From positions 2,149,501 through 2,213,500 of the forward strand of contig JBBBDQ010000754.1 of the NCBI GenBank assembly GCA_037127315.1: a stretch of DNA of 64,000 nucleotides, given 5' to 3'. This document shows, piece by piece, positions 1 through 10,127 of this stretch. Both the position numbers and the translations under genes were made by a program. Origin of the DNA: Ascarosepion bandense (lineage: Eukaryota; Mollusca; Cephalopoda; Sepiida; Sepiidae). Below the pieces are notes generated by a model. The model did not search any database, had not been told where the DNA came from, and worked only from the letters and a program-made list of their open reading frames with translations. The stretch's first letter is position 1; every line of letters starts with the position of its first letter.

Positions 1-149
1 TTGTGAATAATCAGTTTGAAGGCTTCAAATTGGTAGAATTAAGCCCTGACAATGCTTAATAATTGTTCAAGTTTTGTTGTGAACAAGAAAAGCTGAAATT
101 AGGAAAAGATTTTGGAATAAACTTGAACATGAGCACAATCTTATTTTAC

Positions 150-395
150 AAAACCTTGCAGAAGATTGTAATTTATAAATGTTCGATGAGACGCGAGGCA
201 TATCGAAGGAAGCTGCGTGTTGCACATGAAAAACATACGCCAACAAATCAAGGTGAAGAAGGAAAGAAATACTTTTAAACCCTGTTATGCATCGGGGTAA
301 TGGCACTTTTGTAATGTCTGTTCTTTCAAAAATAAAAATAAAATATTTTCGTTGCAAAAGAAACGGGCATAAAACACTCACTGTAAGACAAGATT
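150..395 (+). pseudogene. gag C-terminus with two degenerate zinc knuckles
   Basis: From about 226 one frame gives a basic stretch ending KKERNTFKP, followed at about 280 by C-Y-A-S-G-stop-W-H-F-x3-C. This matches the CX2CX3HX4C knuckle of this gypsy group with the second Cys changed to Ser and one stop. A second knuckle follows, (C)FSxQKK-x-(H)-x4-HC, ending near 388, with its first Cys and the His altered. Two adjacent knuckles just before the protease are usual for gag of these elements. The upstream 150 bases would be the gag nucleocapsid-proximal region; I cannot align it with confidence. Confidence 0.6.
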
Positions 396-559
396 TATTT
401 TTAAAAAAGCGAAAACCGAGTGAGTAGTCGCGTTAAAGTAACTAACGCAAATGAATCTTCGTGTCCGAATATAAGAAAATTTCTTCGGGTAAAACTCCTG
501 AACAAAAAATCCAATTGCAAATGGATAACGAATCCGACATATTTATAATAAATTAATAT

Positions 560-1441
560 AGAGGTGTGGGGGGGGGGGGGAAACTAACGTTACGTTGTGT
601 TACTGGACAGAAAATAAAATTCGATGGAGATTTTATTACAAATGTCAATTTAGACATAAAAAAAGGGGACGTTAAGATTGTTTGTAACAAAATATACAAA
701 TTACTTTTGGGGGGACGGATTAGATGGTGCAGTTTAAAATATGGAACAGTCCAATCAGTTCGTTTTGCTAGAGATTTAATAGTTACTTCCAACGAAACTG
801 AAACTTTAAAGAAAGAACTGAAAACGAAATTTTCAGAGGTATTTTCTGGTTGTGTAATAAGCTTAAAGTAAAATTCCAGCGAAAGGAAAAGGTACAACCG
901 GTTTTCAAAATGAAAAGAAATGTACGCTTTGCATCGTTAAAACAAATAAATGACATGTTTGACAGACTCGAAAAAATTGATCTTTTGTCAAAAGTCGATT
1001 ATAACGACTAGACATCTACAGTATACATTTAAAAAAGTCGAAAGAGTTACATGTCTGATTGGATTTTTCCACGGGCTTAAAAAAGATGCCCTCGAAGCTT
1101 ATCATCAACCACTTCAGGGTCCGGAAAATGATTTTGCGCAATTTAGCGGAGGTCGGATATTTTCTAAAATCAACCTAAGCGACGCATATCTTCAGATTCA
1201 AGTCAATACACATCGACAATTCTCTAAATTCAGTCGTTTTCTGTTCGGCATATAGGTTGCTCCAGCTATTTTTTAGCAAGTCATCGACACGCTACTGAGT
1301 AAACTTAACTTTGCAGTCACATATCTTGATGATATTTTGCTGAAATTGAAAACCCCGAAAAAATTGAGAAAAATTTGAAGTTTTCAAAAGAATTCAGGAC
1401 TATAGATTCAAGCTAAGGGAAGAAAAGAGTGAATTCTTTAT
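560..1441 (+). pseudogene. gypsy pol: protease C-terminal/linker and RT N-terminal half
   Basis: Residues from 566 (GKLTLRCVTGQ, then VQSVRFARDL and ELKTKFSEVFSG) fit the gypsy protease C-terminus and the linker that normally reads KYPEVFDG. After a frameshift near 870 the frame continues as PVFKMKRNVRFASLKQI and LEKIDLLSKVDYND, then HQPLQGPENDFAQFSGGRIFSKINLSDAYLQIQV (RT motif A, Asp of LSDAY), and after a stop at 1,255 TYLDDILL (motif C, catalytic YLDD at about 1,321-1,332). The frame is then cut by an insertion at 1,442. Several stops make it non-functional. Confidence 0.85.
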
Positions 1442-1703
1442 TATCATCATTTATCCAGCACACCCAATGGTACATAGGGCAGCAAAATTTTGTTGTTGTT
1501 TCTGTAACAAACTGTTTTTTAGGGGACAGAGTTGTTAGCGCTGCACCCAATCCCCAAACTTGGAGGACCGGTGGATCATTCTTGGTCCTTACGTTTACAG
1601 CACTCGGTATTTCCAAATGGTCACCCATTTAAGTATTGACCAGGGCTTGATGTTGCTTAACTTCGGTGACCGGTGCATTCAACATGATATAGCCGTAAAC
1701 GTT
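1442..1703 (-). mobile_element. 5S rRNA-derived SINE (SINE3-type candidate) inside the gypsy RT
   Basis: A 262-bp insertion breaks the gypsy RT frame and is flanked by a perfect 10-bp duplication, AATTCTTTAT at 1,432-1,441 and 1,704-1,713. On the minus strand it begins with a 5S rRNA-like head (1,592-1,700). A non-ribosomal body of about 145 bp follows, ending in a short GATGATAAT-type tail at 1,442-1,455. Pol III-derived head, unrelated body, simple 3' tail and TSD are the hallmarks of a SINE; 5S-headed SINEs are class SINE3. I do not recognise the body or which LINE could mobilise it. The alternative is a one-off 5S retropseudogene fused to other sequence. Confidence 0.7.
1592..1700 (-). 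pseudogene. 5S rRNA-like head of the SINE
   Basis: Read on the minus strand from 1,700, the sequence begins GTTTACGGCTATATCATGTT and continues ATGCACCGGTCACCGAAG, TTAAGCAACATC, TGGTCAATACTTAAATGGGT, GACC, and TACCGAGTGCTGTAAAC. It matches metazoan 5S rRNA end to end, including the internal promoter region (AGTTAAGCAAC and the box C region GGATGGGTGACC, here AAATGGGTGACC). Against the usual ~120 nt it lacks about 11-12 nt after GCACCGGT, where 5S normally has TCTCGTCCGAT. With that deletion and many substitutions it is not a functional 5S gene. Confidence 0.8.
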
Positions 1704-2262
1704 AATTCTTTATGGACAAAGTTAAATATTTGTGAAATCAACTAGCACGAGCCAGTGTTATAAAAGACATGCCTATTCTTAAAAACGTTAATTCCTTACA
1801 ATGTTTTCTTGGATTAGCAAGTTATAACAATTATTTTTGCGCCAAAGCTACATTAAATCATTTCTTGTTGAAAGACTCTAAATAAAAGTAATATGAAGCA
1901 TTCAAAAGATTAAAAGAACACCAGACTAGTTTTTGTCACATTACCACCAGAAAAATAATCTGTCCAAGTGACACAAATGCATAAGGTATATGAGGCTGCA
2001 TTAGGTATAAATTCGAAATGAAACTTATTATACACGCATCAAGGACTCTTCTTCCAGCTGAAAAAAAACTTAATTCCATGAAATAAAATGAAAGTTTAGA
2101 GATTGTTTTACCCTTTACAATTTCTTGGATTCATTCACAAGAGAATGTTTACCGTTGCTAGCTATTCATAGTACCGACTCCTAAAGCTAGGAAGTTACAG
2201 CGATCAGAAATTATTCTACTTACGACATAAGAATGGATTTTTTGGCGCCGACTAAGTTAACT
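1704..2262 (+). pseudogene. gypsy pol: RT thumb/RNase H region
   Basis: After the SINE the polyprotein resumes. KDMPILKNVNSLQCFLGLASYNNYF matches the gypsy connection segment (usual form LRSFLGLVNYYGKF). Weak RNase H-like sequence follows, including ASRTLLPAEKKLNSMK, which fits the ASRTLTPAEKNYSQIEKE signature. Stops at several points. The segment ends at 2,262, where a minus-strand LINE is inserted. Confidence 0.75.
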
Positions 2263-3379
2263 ACTTCTATGTGCCCTGTCCCTTCAGTACATAGTTGATC
2301 ATGGCTTTCCACGTTTCCTTATCCCTGGTGGCTCTGAGCACGCCTTCTCCTGTTACACCGTGCAATCCTCGTTCTGTCATCCTCCTGATTAGGTCCATCA
2401 AATATGTTGTCCGTTGATTTTCTCTGTCTAGTAGAACCCCACTATTATATATTTCATTTATTATTTCAGTAATTTTTTCTATACCAAATTCTTTCAGCGC
2501 TATCAGCAGCTCTATGACTATGCTGTCTGGTCCCGCTGCTTTGTTTCTATTCAGTTTGGCTACTGCAGATTCCACTTCAGACTTTAATATTTCCGGTCCG
2601 TCCTCATCTTTGCGTAAAATTGGTTAGTCTCTTTTGTCGTGGAAAAGATCTTTTATATATTCTTCCCATTGTTGGAGTATTTCCTCTTTCTCCAAAATGA
2701 TTGATCCATCCGTAGATTTTAGACATCCTGTTGAAGAGCAGGTTTTTTGTCCTGTCAGTTCTTTTATTTCCTTATTCATGTCTGCGTTATTATTCCTGCA
2801 TAATCTCTCTACTTCAGCACATTTGTCATTGAGCCATTTCTCTTTAGCCGGTCTACATTTTCTTCTTAATTCATTGTATAATTCCTTGTACTCCGTTTCA
2901 TGCCTTGATATAATTTTCTGCCTCTTTTGCATCATGTCCAGAATCTCTTCAGTCATTCACTCGTTTTTCTTTCTGCGCCTAAATTCCTTTGGGGCAATGT
3001 TGTTTGCTTATGTCACTATTGCTTCCTTTATCGCATCCCATTTCGAGTGTCCTTTACCAATTTGTTCTTCATATTTGGTTTTCACGCTGTTAGTGTATTC
3101 TTTCTGTAGGTTGAGGTCATTCACGAGTGAGTTGTATATCAGTTTTGGTGCTGCATTAGGCTTCTTCAATCTCCGAAGTTTCACTTTTAATTTGCAGATG
3201 ACTGGGACGGGGTCGCTTCCACAGTCAGCACCTAGATTGGCTTTGCTTTGAACCACTGCATTTCTGAATTAGCTGTTAATGGTGATGTAATCTATCTGGT
3301 TTTTTTGTGTCACCTCCTGGGCTTCTCCATGTCCATAGACGTCGTGGATGTTCTAGAAACCAGGTATTAGTTAATGGTG
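2263..3379 (-). mobile_element. APE-type non-LTR retrotransposon, truncated and internally deleted
   Basis: The minus strand carries the end of an APE endonuclease, the endonuclease-RT linker, the start of the RT fingers, and then directly the C-terminal tail, so most of the RT is missing. The insertion lies between copies of TAAGTTAACT at 2,253-2,262 and 3,380-3,389, a likely TSD. The family looks RTE/CFDP2-like (the type often annotated as craniofacial development protein 2-like in invertebrate genomes); a related copy is at 40,140-40,960. The exact clade is uncertain. Confidence 0.8.
2267..3345 (-). pseudogene. LINE ORF2 fragments: endonuclease end, linker, RT fingers, C-terminal tail
   Basis: In minus-strand order: QIDYITINS and SKANLGADCGSDPVPV (3,190-3,330) are the APE endonuclease C-terminus (normally GADCGSDHNPVV; His to Pro here). 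A charged linker follows (2,624-2,956), ending IKDLFHDKRD. The fingers motif LNRNKAAGPDSIVIELL comes next, and after EIYNSG the text jumps to QRTTYLMDLIRRMTERGL and the terminal WKAMINYVLKGQGT. The jump from fingers to tail removes the palm with its catalytic aspartates. Frameshifts near 2,600 and 2,960-3,010. Confidence 0.8.
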
Positions 3380-3390
3380 TAAGTTAACTT

Positions 3391-3697
3391 CAGTCAGTTA
3401 AGTGCCATACGTGATACACGCTTGGGCGATCATGTCTCGAAAGAGACATGACTGACTGGGCAGAAGATTATCCCGTAGTAGGTTGCCATTGCTTTCTGCG
3501 GTAGACTGGTTGCCGACCAAGGCTATAGAACCCAATCTGTCCTGCTATTTACCCCATAACTGGAAGGAAGAGACGGATTAATACCTTTCCCAATGGTATT
3601 TGCGCGTAGGTGAATACAAGGGATTCAACTGGAATTCGAACTTGGCTCCCCGGCTTCTCGTTCCGAGCCGATATCCATTGTACCACAACGCACATCC
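3391..3697 (-). mobile_element. tRNA-derived SINE, full-length, minus strand
   Basis: Copy of the window's main SINE family. On its sense strand it has an A box-like TGGTACAATGGATATCGG, a B box-like AGTTCGAATTCC, a body of about 230 bp and an end near CACTTAACTGACTG. It is flanked by AAGTTAACTT at 3,381-3,390 and 3,698-3,707. It landed at the edge of the LINE insertion, so the same target word occurs three times (2,253, 3,381, 3,698). The family resembles the octopus OR-type tRNA-derived SINEs; that is a guess from memory of the family type. Confidence 0.9.
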
Positions 3698-3707
3698 AAG
3701 TTAACTT

Positions 3708-4563
3708 ACGCGGACGAAAATTTCTAGATTTATTCTAAAATATAATGAACTTTCAGAAGACATGTTCTTTGCTTCTCTACAAATGGAGACAGAAATAAAA
3801 AAAGGTTCTATACGATGCTGTGCAGGAACTATCGATTAAATTAGAAGAAATTAAAAATAAAGCGTTGGCTGGCAAGTTCAGTATGAAAATAAAGGAAAAT
3901 ATGAAAGACAGGAATAAAATCGACTCCAAAATTTATTGAATGTGTGATGACGTTCTCGTGCTTAGCGAAATATTAATAGTACATTGAGCACTACTAAAAC
4001 GAGCCCTGAACGAGTTTCATGAACAACACCCTGGGATATCCAGAATGAAAAGCATAATGAGGTTTTATATATACTGGCAAAGAATCGATAGAGACATTGA
4101 AACATTGGTAACGTCATGCAAAGACTATGCTTTGGCGGCAAAAGCCCCACCAATAAAATTCAGCTAGTGACCACAAACTGACCGACCATGGTCAAGTTTT
4201 CACATTGATTTTGCTGGTCTACTTAATGGATCATATTATTTGATCGCTGTTGACAAATTTTCCAAATGGTCATAAATATTCAGGTGTAAGAAACCAACCA
4301 CAAAAGGAGTAATTCATTTTGTACCGGAACGGTTCGCAAGTTTCGGAGTTCCAGATTAGATTGTTTCAATAACGGCACGCAATTTAATTTGAAAGATCGC
4401 AAAGAATTTTGCAAAACGTTTTTGGTAGAGCACATAACAATTGCCCTCCTACCATCTATGAAATAAGGGCGAGGCAGAGTTTTTAGTGGATACATTCAAT
4501 ATGACTTTTAAAAAGCCGGCGGTGGAATCCAAGATATAGCATTGCAACTATATTTGCATGTGC
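3708..4563 (+). pseudogene. gypsy integrase zinc-binding and core region
   Basis: RALNEFHEQHPGISRMKSIM, then YIYWQRIDRDIETLVTSCKD, fits the integrase HHCC domain (normally HxGxxRMKxxAR...VWWPGMDxDIExxVxxCxxC; the last Cys is lost here). RPWSSFHIDFAGLLNGSYYLIAVDKFSKW is the start of the core (first catalytic Asp in HIDFAG, second in VDKFSKW). Stops occur after IKFS and KFSKWS. It runs to LQLYLHVHRLT at 4,563, where a SINE is inserted. Confidence 0.85.
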
Positions 4564-4575
4564 ATAGACTTACAG

Positions 4576-4881
4576 GATGTGCGTTGTGGTCCAGTGGATA
4601 TCGACTCGGAACGAGAAATCGGAGAGCCGAGTTCAAATTCTAGTTGAATTCGTTGCAATCATATACGCGCAAATACCATTGGGAAAGGTATTAATCTGTC
4701 TCTTCCCTCCAGATATGGGTCAGATAACAGGACAGATTGGGTTCTATAGCCTTGGTTGGCAACCAGTATACCGCAGAAAGCAATGGCAACCTACTGCGGG
4801 ATAATCTTCTACCCAGTCACTCGTGTCTCTTTCGGGACATGATCGCCCAAGCGTGTATCACGTATGGCACTTAACTGCCTG
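4576..4881 (+). mobile_element. tRNA-derived SINE, full-length
   Basis: Starts GATGTGCGTTGTGGTCCAGT; B box-like AGTTCAAATTCT (two changes from AGTTCGAATTCC); ends CACTTAACTGCCTG. A perfect 12-bp TSD, ATAGACTTACAG, is at 4,564-4,575 and 4,882-4,893. Removing the SINE joins the gypsy text HVHRLT to the following segment SSDMKPPEIVF, which confirms insertion into pol. Confidence 0.92.
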
Positions 4882-4893
4882 ATAGACTTACAG

Positions 4894-5330
4894 CGAATAA
4901 AACTGGGTCTTCGGACATGAAGCCACCAGAAATTGTCTTTACGTAAAATACGATCAGTATTTGACCCAATAAGAAGAAACATGATCATACGGTATAAAAA
5001 GCTTAAAAGATTTTTATAAAACTAGACAAAAGTTTCTTTACTGGGTGTAACAACCAAATAAAAGATATTGGAGAGTTGGAACTATCGTCCAAAGAATCGG
5101 GACAATGGTCAAAGAACCGAAAATTATGCACAAAAAGTACTTTATTCAAACTAGACGTTTGATAATAGAATAGAATAGAACAATACTCTAGACTAGCTTG
5201 TACCTATTGATAAATTCGAGTTACCTATCTCTCAGAAAGCTCCTGAAACGGAAAAGGGGTAGTACTAGAAAAAGAAGGGTTACTGAAAGGATTGACATCA
5301 ACCCTAAAAGAAAAACAATTGATTTTGTGC
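4894..5330 (+). pseudogene. gypsy integrase C-terminal tail
   Basis: GSSDMKPPEIVFT and IRSVFDPIRR fit the region after the integrase core (normally TPxEVLFGRxIRTxFDLIRP). The frame at 5,198-5,325 ends VTERIDINPKRKTIDF, close to the basic RRSxRxRxPVxRLDxNPKRKxY tail that ends many gypsy polyproteins. Heavily frameshifted between. Confidence 0.7.
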
Positions 5331-6107
5331 AAAATAAATCTAAAAAGCCGGATATTCTATACCTACCTATGGACAGTAATGGGTATGCCCCACTTTTATA
5401 ATATATTACACTCTACTGAGAGGGTCGTGTTTTCTTACCGTCTAGCAGTTTTCTACTAGCAATAGCTATTTACTTCAAGCAGCTTGCTAATCATGTATTA
5501 TAACTATTACTATTTATTACCAACCTTTGCTTTGGTTATTACTTTTAGGTTACAAATATGAAAAGTTAAATATAATTGAAAGTAAATGAACAGTTAAAGA
5601 AAAAATTTGAAAAGTCAATGAAAAGCAAATTTGAAAATAAACGATAGTTAAAGTGAAAGTATATAAAACGTCAAAATAAACTGAAAGTAAAACAAATGTG
5701 TGAAATACCAATGTACAAAGAAAGAGGGAAGGTGGGAAACATTTCTGCCGACTGAAAGTGAAAGAATACGACCATGAAATTTACAGCAAAATAAAAAACG
5801 TTTATGAATGTCAATACGGCACATAGAAGAAGACAATCTGTCATTGATTAAAGTTTTGGAAATATAAAAAATTCTTGTAAATATTGTAAAAAGTTTGGAA
5901 AGTGAAAAAATAAGAAAACTCTGAAAATGGAGAGCCTTATCAGATTCGGCTGGAATATTGAGGAAATGCAAGACTAATAAGGAAACTGATTGAAACGTTA
6001 ATCACGTTCATATGTCCTGGTATCAATAGTTACGTTAGATAAATATTTGTAACCTCACCTTCTATTTTACAAGTAAATTTTTGTATCCTAGAGATTTGCG
6101 ATGAAAT
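5331..6107. other. No gene seen; possible 3' LTR remnant and A-rich tract
   Basis: The first 200 bases follow the gypsy pol stop and could be the polypurine/LTR region, but I see no TG...CA boundary. From about 5,560 to 5,960 the plus strand is A-rich with a loosely repeated AAAGTxAAATGA-like word. Nothing else recognised. Confidence 0.4.
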
Positions 6108-6806
6108 ATTTTTTTTTTTTTTTTATAAGCGTTTCACCCCGAGCAAGGCATGTCACTGCCACAACTGTGCAGGGGGCTACGTAGAGTGGAGAATGGCTGA
6201 TTAAATATAGGAAATAACAGAGGGTGGGTGATAGGCGGGTGAGGATACCGAGAATGAGGGTTGGGTAGATGAGAGTGCTGTGAGAATAGTTGGGAGTTAG
6301 TGTGATAGAAGGTGTCTATTGACCCTACATTTAAACACCTGGAGATTGTAACTGTCGGGAAAGCAGACTTGTGGAAGGGAGTTCCACAGGCGGGAAGCGC
6401 GAGAAAAGAAGCTGTTGGAGTAGAATTTACGGTTACATCTTATTTGTTTAACTGTAAAAGGGTGGGACCTAGTTGCTAATCTAGTATCTCGTGTAAATTC
6501 GTGCTTAGGCGGCACCAGTGATCTAAGCTCATCGGAGCAGAAGCCATGAAAGTACTTGTAGAAGAGGCACAGGGAAGCTACATCACGCCGGTGTGAGAGC
6601 GGCTGCAGCCGGTCTGCCAAGTCAGTATCAACCACGTTACAGATCCTCCTTTGTATTTTGTCAAGAAGCCCAAGGAGAGCAGCAGGGGCACCCGACCAGA
6701 TATGGCAGCAATATTCAATACACGGGCGGATGGTAGATTTGTATATGTGCAGAATAGTTTCAGGTGGGAAAAATTTCCGGGCCCTACACAGGGAGCCGAC
6801 TTTCAT
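6108..6806 (-). mobile_element. CR1/Jockey-like LINE, 5'-truncated 3' end
   Basis: The minus strand encodes 169 uninterrupted residues (6,806-6,297), from MKVGSLCRARKFFPPE through IYKSTIRPCIEYCCHIWSGA to FKCRVNRHLLSH. This is the C-terminal part of the RT protein found complete in the copy at 35.4-36.9 kb. The 3' UTR contains GCAAGGCATGTCACTGCCAC on the plus strand and ends in a poly-A (plus-strand T run at 6,109-6,123). Clean C-terminus and poly-A, with a sharp 5' break after the Met codon, fit target-primed reverse transcription. Nearly identical to the 14.8-15.6 kb copy, so relatively young. Confidence 0.85.
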
Positions 6807-7976
6807 GAGAACAATATTTGTTTTTTTATATTATTTTTGAATACGCAGATCATGGAATAATTTTTTTGTGACCGGCAAAAACCATTTCTTGGAAAAGAAC
6901 CTTCCTTTCCCCCATCTCCTGTCTGGTCCCTGGTTGCAGGCGATACGAACGCTGCCTGTCTAAAGTGCAAGTGACCTTGATAGTATTTCAAGTATAAACG
7001 CTAACTCATTTTTCATATATCTACACGTGACGTAACTTATAAGGGTTCTTTTCTCGCGTGTCGTCATATAGCATTGTCACTTGGCTGTTTGCATTCGAAA
7101 AATCGGACGTTACCAACAGTGAACTCGAAATTGCATGTCACCGAGACTCAAATAATTGAAGAAAGCATTCAAAGTGGTATTCTTAAGCCCAAGTCATCTA
7201 TATTCCTGTGATTCGTCTGCCTGAAATATTCACCATCAGTGAGGAATTGAACTGTGTTATTCAAAGACTCACTAAATTAACATTTTTCTTTTCGAGTTTT
7301 ATTTCTGATACTCTGTAACAACTGATCGACGTCGATCCCGACAAACTTGTAATTTTTGGTACGTTTCTATATAGTCTATAATCTGCTGTCATTACTGTTT
7401 TCTATATTTCGTCGCCTAGATATATGTTTATCCCCTCATCTCTTTTTACTATTTAGTTGTATTTTCTTTTCGTTAACTTAATATATTTGTATAGTTTGTA
7501 ACTAAAATATTTTTTTGTAAGATATTATCGTGTTGTCTTCTGTTGTACTGTGTCTGCCTATTGTTCATTTTTTCACTGCATTTACCGACGTCCGGAATTG
7601 GAGAATTTTCCCCCACCACTGTTCTTTTATCAACTTGCTATTGAACCCTGGGATTTTTTTTTGATTTTTTTTTTTTACTTTCTCGTTGCGTCCCGGCTAT
7701 TGTAGTCGCAACGAAACCCCGGGCGTAATACAAATAATATATTAATAATATTTAATCCTGACGAGCGTTCTAGGATATCAAGTGTGCAGGCACATGATTT
7801 TCAATCGAATCCCTTTCGGGTGAAAAGGTAGAGATGAAAACAAACAAAGATAAATTATTAAATAATAGTCATTTAAGTATATCAATGCTTGACACTGAAA
7901 AAAAAATTAAAAACTCCTACATATCTTAACATACGAGTTAGATGCATAATAAAAAAATAAATAAATTTTGCGTGAT
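6807..7976. other. No gene seen
   Basis: Unclassified. One perfect hairpin, CGTTGCG at about 7,684 with CGCAACG at about 7,708, sits next to CCCCGGG in otherwise AT-rich DNA and may mark the end of an unrecognised element. Short stretches at 7,140-7,260 faintly resemble LTR-retrotransposon pol, but not enough to call. Confidence 0.3.
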
Positions 7977-7977
7977 T

Positions 7978-8511
7978 CAGTTAAATGCTATACGTAATAC
8001 ACGCTTTGGGCGATCATGTCTCGAAAGAGATATGACTGACTAGGCAGAGGATTTTTCTATTCTGCTATTTAAATTATAGCTGAAGGGAGAAAAGATGGAT
8101 TTTATTAATAATTATTAATTAGTGGAGGATCAGTTTATTATTTCATAACAATAGAAAACCGGTCCCCCACTTTATGGCCAGTAGATGCTTTACTTATGTT
8201 TCCAACTATTATCTTCATTCAGTCATTTAAGTTCTATACGTGATATATGCTTAGGCGATCATGTCTGGAAAGAGACATGACTGACTGGCCAGAAGATTAT
8301 CCCGCAGTAGGTTGTCATTGCTTTCAGCGATAGACTCGGCTGCCAAGGCTATAGAACCCAATCTCACCTATTAGGGAAGAGACGGATAAATACCTTTCCC
8401 AAGGGTATTAAGTGCGTAAGTTAATGCAAGGAATTCAACTGGAATTCGAACTCGGCTCACCTATTTGTCGTTCCAAGCCGATATCCACTGCACCACAACG
8501 CACATCCTCCC
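7978..8511 (-). mobile_element. Composite (dimeric) SINE, minus strand
   Basis: On the sense strand: a complete tRNA-derived SINE (8,511-8,218), a linker of about 115 bp, then a second SINE monomer lacking the tRNA head (about 8,105-7,978). The whole unit, not each half, is flanked by TTTGCGTGATT at 7,967-7,977 and 8,512-8,522. The copy at 10,128-10,665 has the same order and the same linker, so this is a mobile composite family and not two chance insertions. Confidence 0.85.
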
Positions 8512-8696
8512 TTTGCGTGATTATTCGACTCATTTGATCAACTATAAAGGCATGAACACATGGAAATACAAAAAACGATAAATATCCTGACAACAACATT
8601 CTAAAATATTGTGTTCAGTGGGAATTATTTACGAACATTGATAAACATTGTGTTTACAATTATCGAGATTTTTGTAAATAACCACCAATATTTTTC

Positions 8697-9620
8697 TTAA
8701 TCATATCAACCCGTGCAAGGCGGTAACACCACTGATATGCAGGGCGCTACATAAGAGTAAAATCACTAGAGAAAAGAGAGTGAAGAGAAGGACAAACAAT
8801 TTAGAAATGAGCAAGAGAAGGAAGAGTATACAGGTGTGATGATAGTTACAGAGGTGGAGAGAAAGGAAAGAATATACAGGGAGGTGAGGAAAGAACTAGG
8901 GTCAAGTGGTTAAGTGATGAGTATTGACCTTGCATTTGAATATTTGGAGGTGTTATGCGTCAGGAAAGCAAGAATAAGGAAGCGAGTTCCACAGGCGGGG
9001 AGTGTGAGCAAAGAAGCTGCAGCCGTAAAATTGTCTGCATTTGGTTGCTCTAACTGTGAATTGGTTAGACCCAGTTGCCACTCTGGTTGCACGAATAAAC
9101 ACCTGTTACAGAGGCACCAGTGATTTAAGTTCGTTGGAGCAGAAGCCATGGAAGTATTTATAGAACAAAGGGAAGCCACTTCCCGTTGGTGGGGAAGTGG
9201 CTGGAGTCTAGCCGCCAAGTCGGTACCTATCACATTACTGATTCTCCTTTGGAGCCTGTCAAGAACACCGAGATGAACAGCGGGGGCAACTAACCATATA
9301 TGGCAGCAGTACTCTATGCATAGACGAATGGTTGATTTGTATATAGGTAGGGTGGTTTCAGACGGGAAGATCCTCCTGGCCCGACATAGTGACCCAACCT
9401 TCCTAGCAGTGGATTTAGCTATTGATTCAATGTAGTGGTTCCACTTGAGATCAGAAGAGAGGGTAAGGCCGAGGAGGCGCATTGTATTGCTCTCGGGGAG
9501 ACTCGCTTGGTCCATGGTAGGCAGGAGAGATTGCCTGTGATGATTGACAGACAGCAGCTTAGTCTTAGACGCATTGAAATTTACAAGCCATTTCTTACCC
9601 TAAGTCACCACACCAATTTG
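8697..9620 (-). mobile_element. CR1/Jockey-like LINE, older 5'-truncated copy
   Basis: Minus-strand frame 9,515-8,910 reads LPESNTMRLLGLTLSSDLKW, KVGSLCRARRIFPSE, IYKSTIRLCIEYCCHIW, then frameshifts. The diagnostic 3' UTR (GCAAGGCGGTAACACCACTG on plus) lies at about 8,715-8,740. The 5' break is near 9,618, at sequence encoding KWLVNFNASKTKLL. More diverged than the 6.1 and 14.8 kb copies. Confidence 0.8.
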
Positions 9621-10127
9621 AAAAAATGTGAAGCATTCAATAAAAATAAATAAAATTCATCCAATTAAATACATAACTAAAGTTAAACAAATTATATTTT
9701 TAAAAGATGCACATATTTATTGAAATGTCTGCTACTTTGTGAGCTTTCCGAAAAAAGTAAAAACGTGACAAGCAATCAGTATAAACAAATATTATGAAAT
9801 AATTGCATGTTAGATTAGAAGTAAATAAAAATCGATATATTGAATGACGGGAATGTTGATAAAACTTCACAGGATTCCGTAATTCAGAGAATTTATAAAA
9901 GCTATAAAAAAAAAAATTAAACCCAGCAAGAAGGAAACATCAATGTCAACGAAACCAAATTTGCATATATAGAATAAAAATACATCGTCTAAGGTGCGAG
10001 AATCTCTACAGCATTTTTTTATATTGAGTCAGACCTGGAATGGAGAATAATAGATTAAAAATAAAAATATTAAAAGAAATGACATTCTAAATATTTCAGA
10101 AAGCAATTAAGAAAAGTATCACAAACT
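9621..10127. other. No gene seen
   Basis: AT-rich, no element recognised. The last ten bases are the left TSD of the composite SINE. Confidence 0.4.

Larger units (their letters stand above)
1..5425 (+). mobile_element. Ty3/gypsy LTR retrotransposon remnant, gag-pol in sense order
   Basis: Reading the plus strand across frames gives the expected order of a Ty3/gypsy polyprotein: two gag zinc knuckles, a protease C-terminal/linker segment, RT with YLDD, RNase H-like sequence, an integrase zinc-binding and core segment, and a basic C-terminal tail. Every part has stops and frameshifts, so it is dead. It is split by a 5S-derived SINE, an APE-type LINE and two tRNA-derived SINEs. Neither LTR could be fixed: the left one lies outside the window and the right one would fall after about 5,400, where I see no clear TG start. 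Family assignment rests on conserved motifs and is firm at superfamily level only. Confidence 0.85.

Noticed and set aside
1592..1700. Functional 5S rRNA gene
   Set aside because: Internal 11-12 nt deletion, many substitutions and a retroposition TSD show a SINE head or retropseudogene.
2634..3251. 205-codon plus-strand frame
   Set aside because: Antisense to the LINE endonuclease/linker region, which is recognisable on the minus strand.
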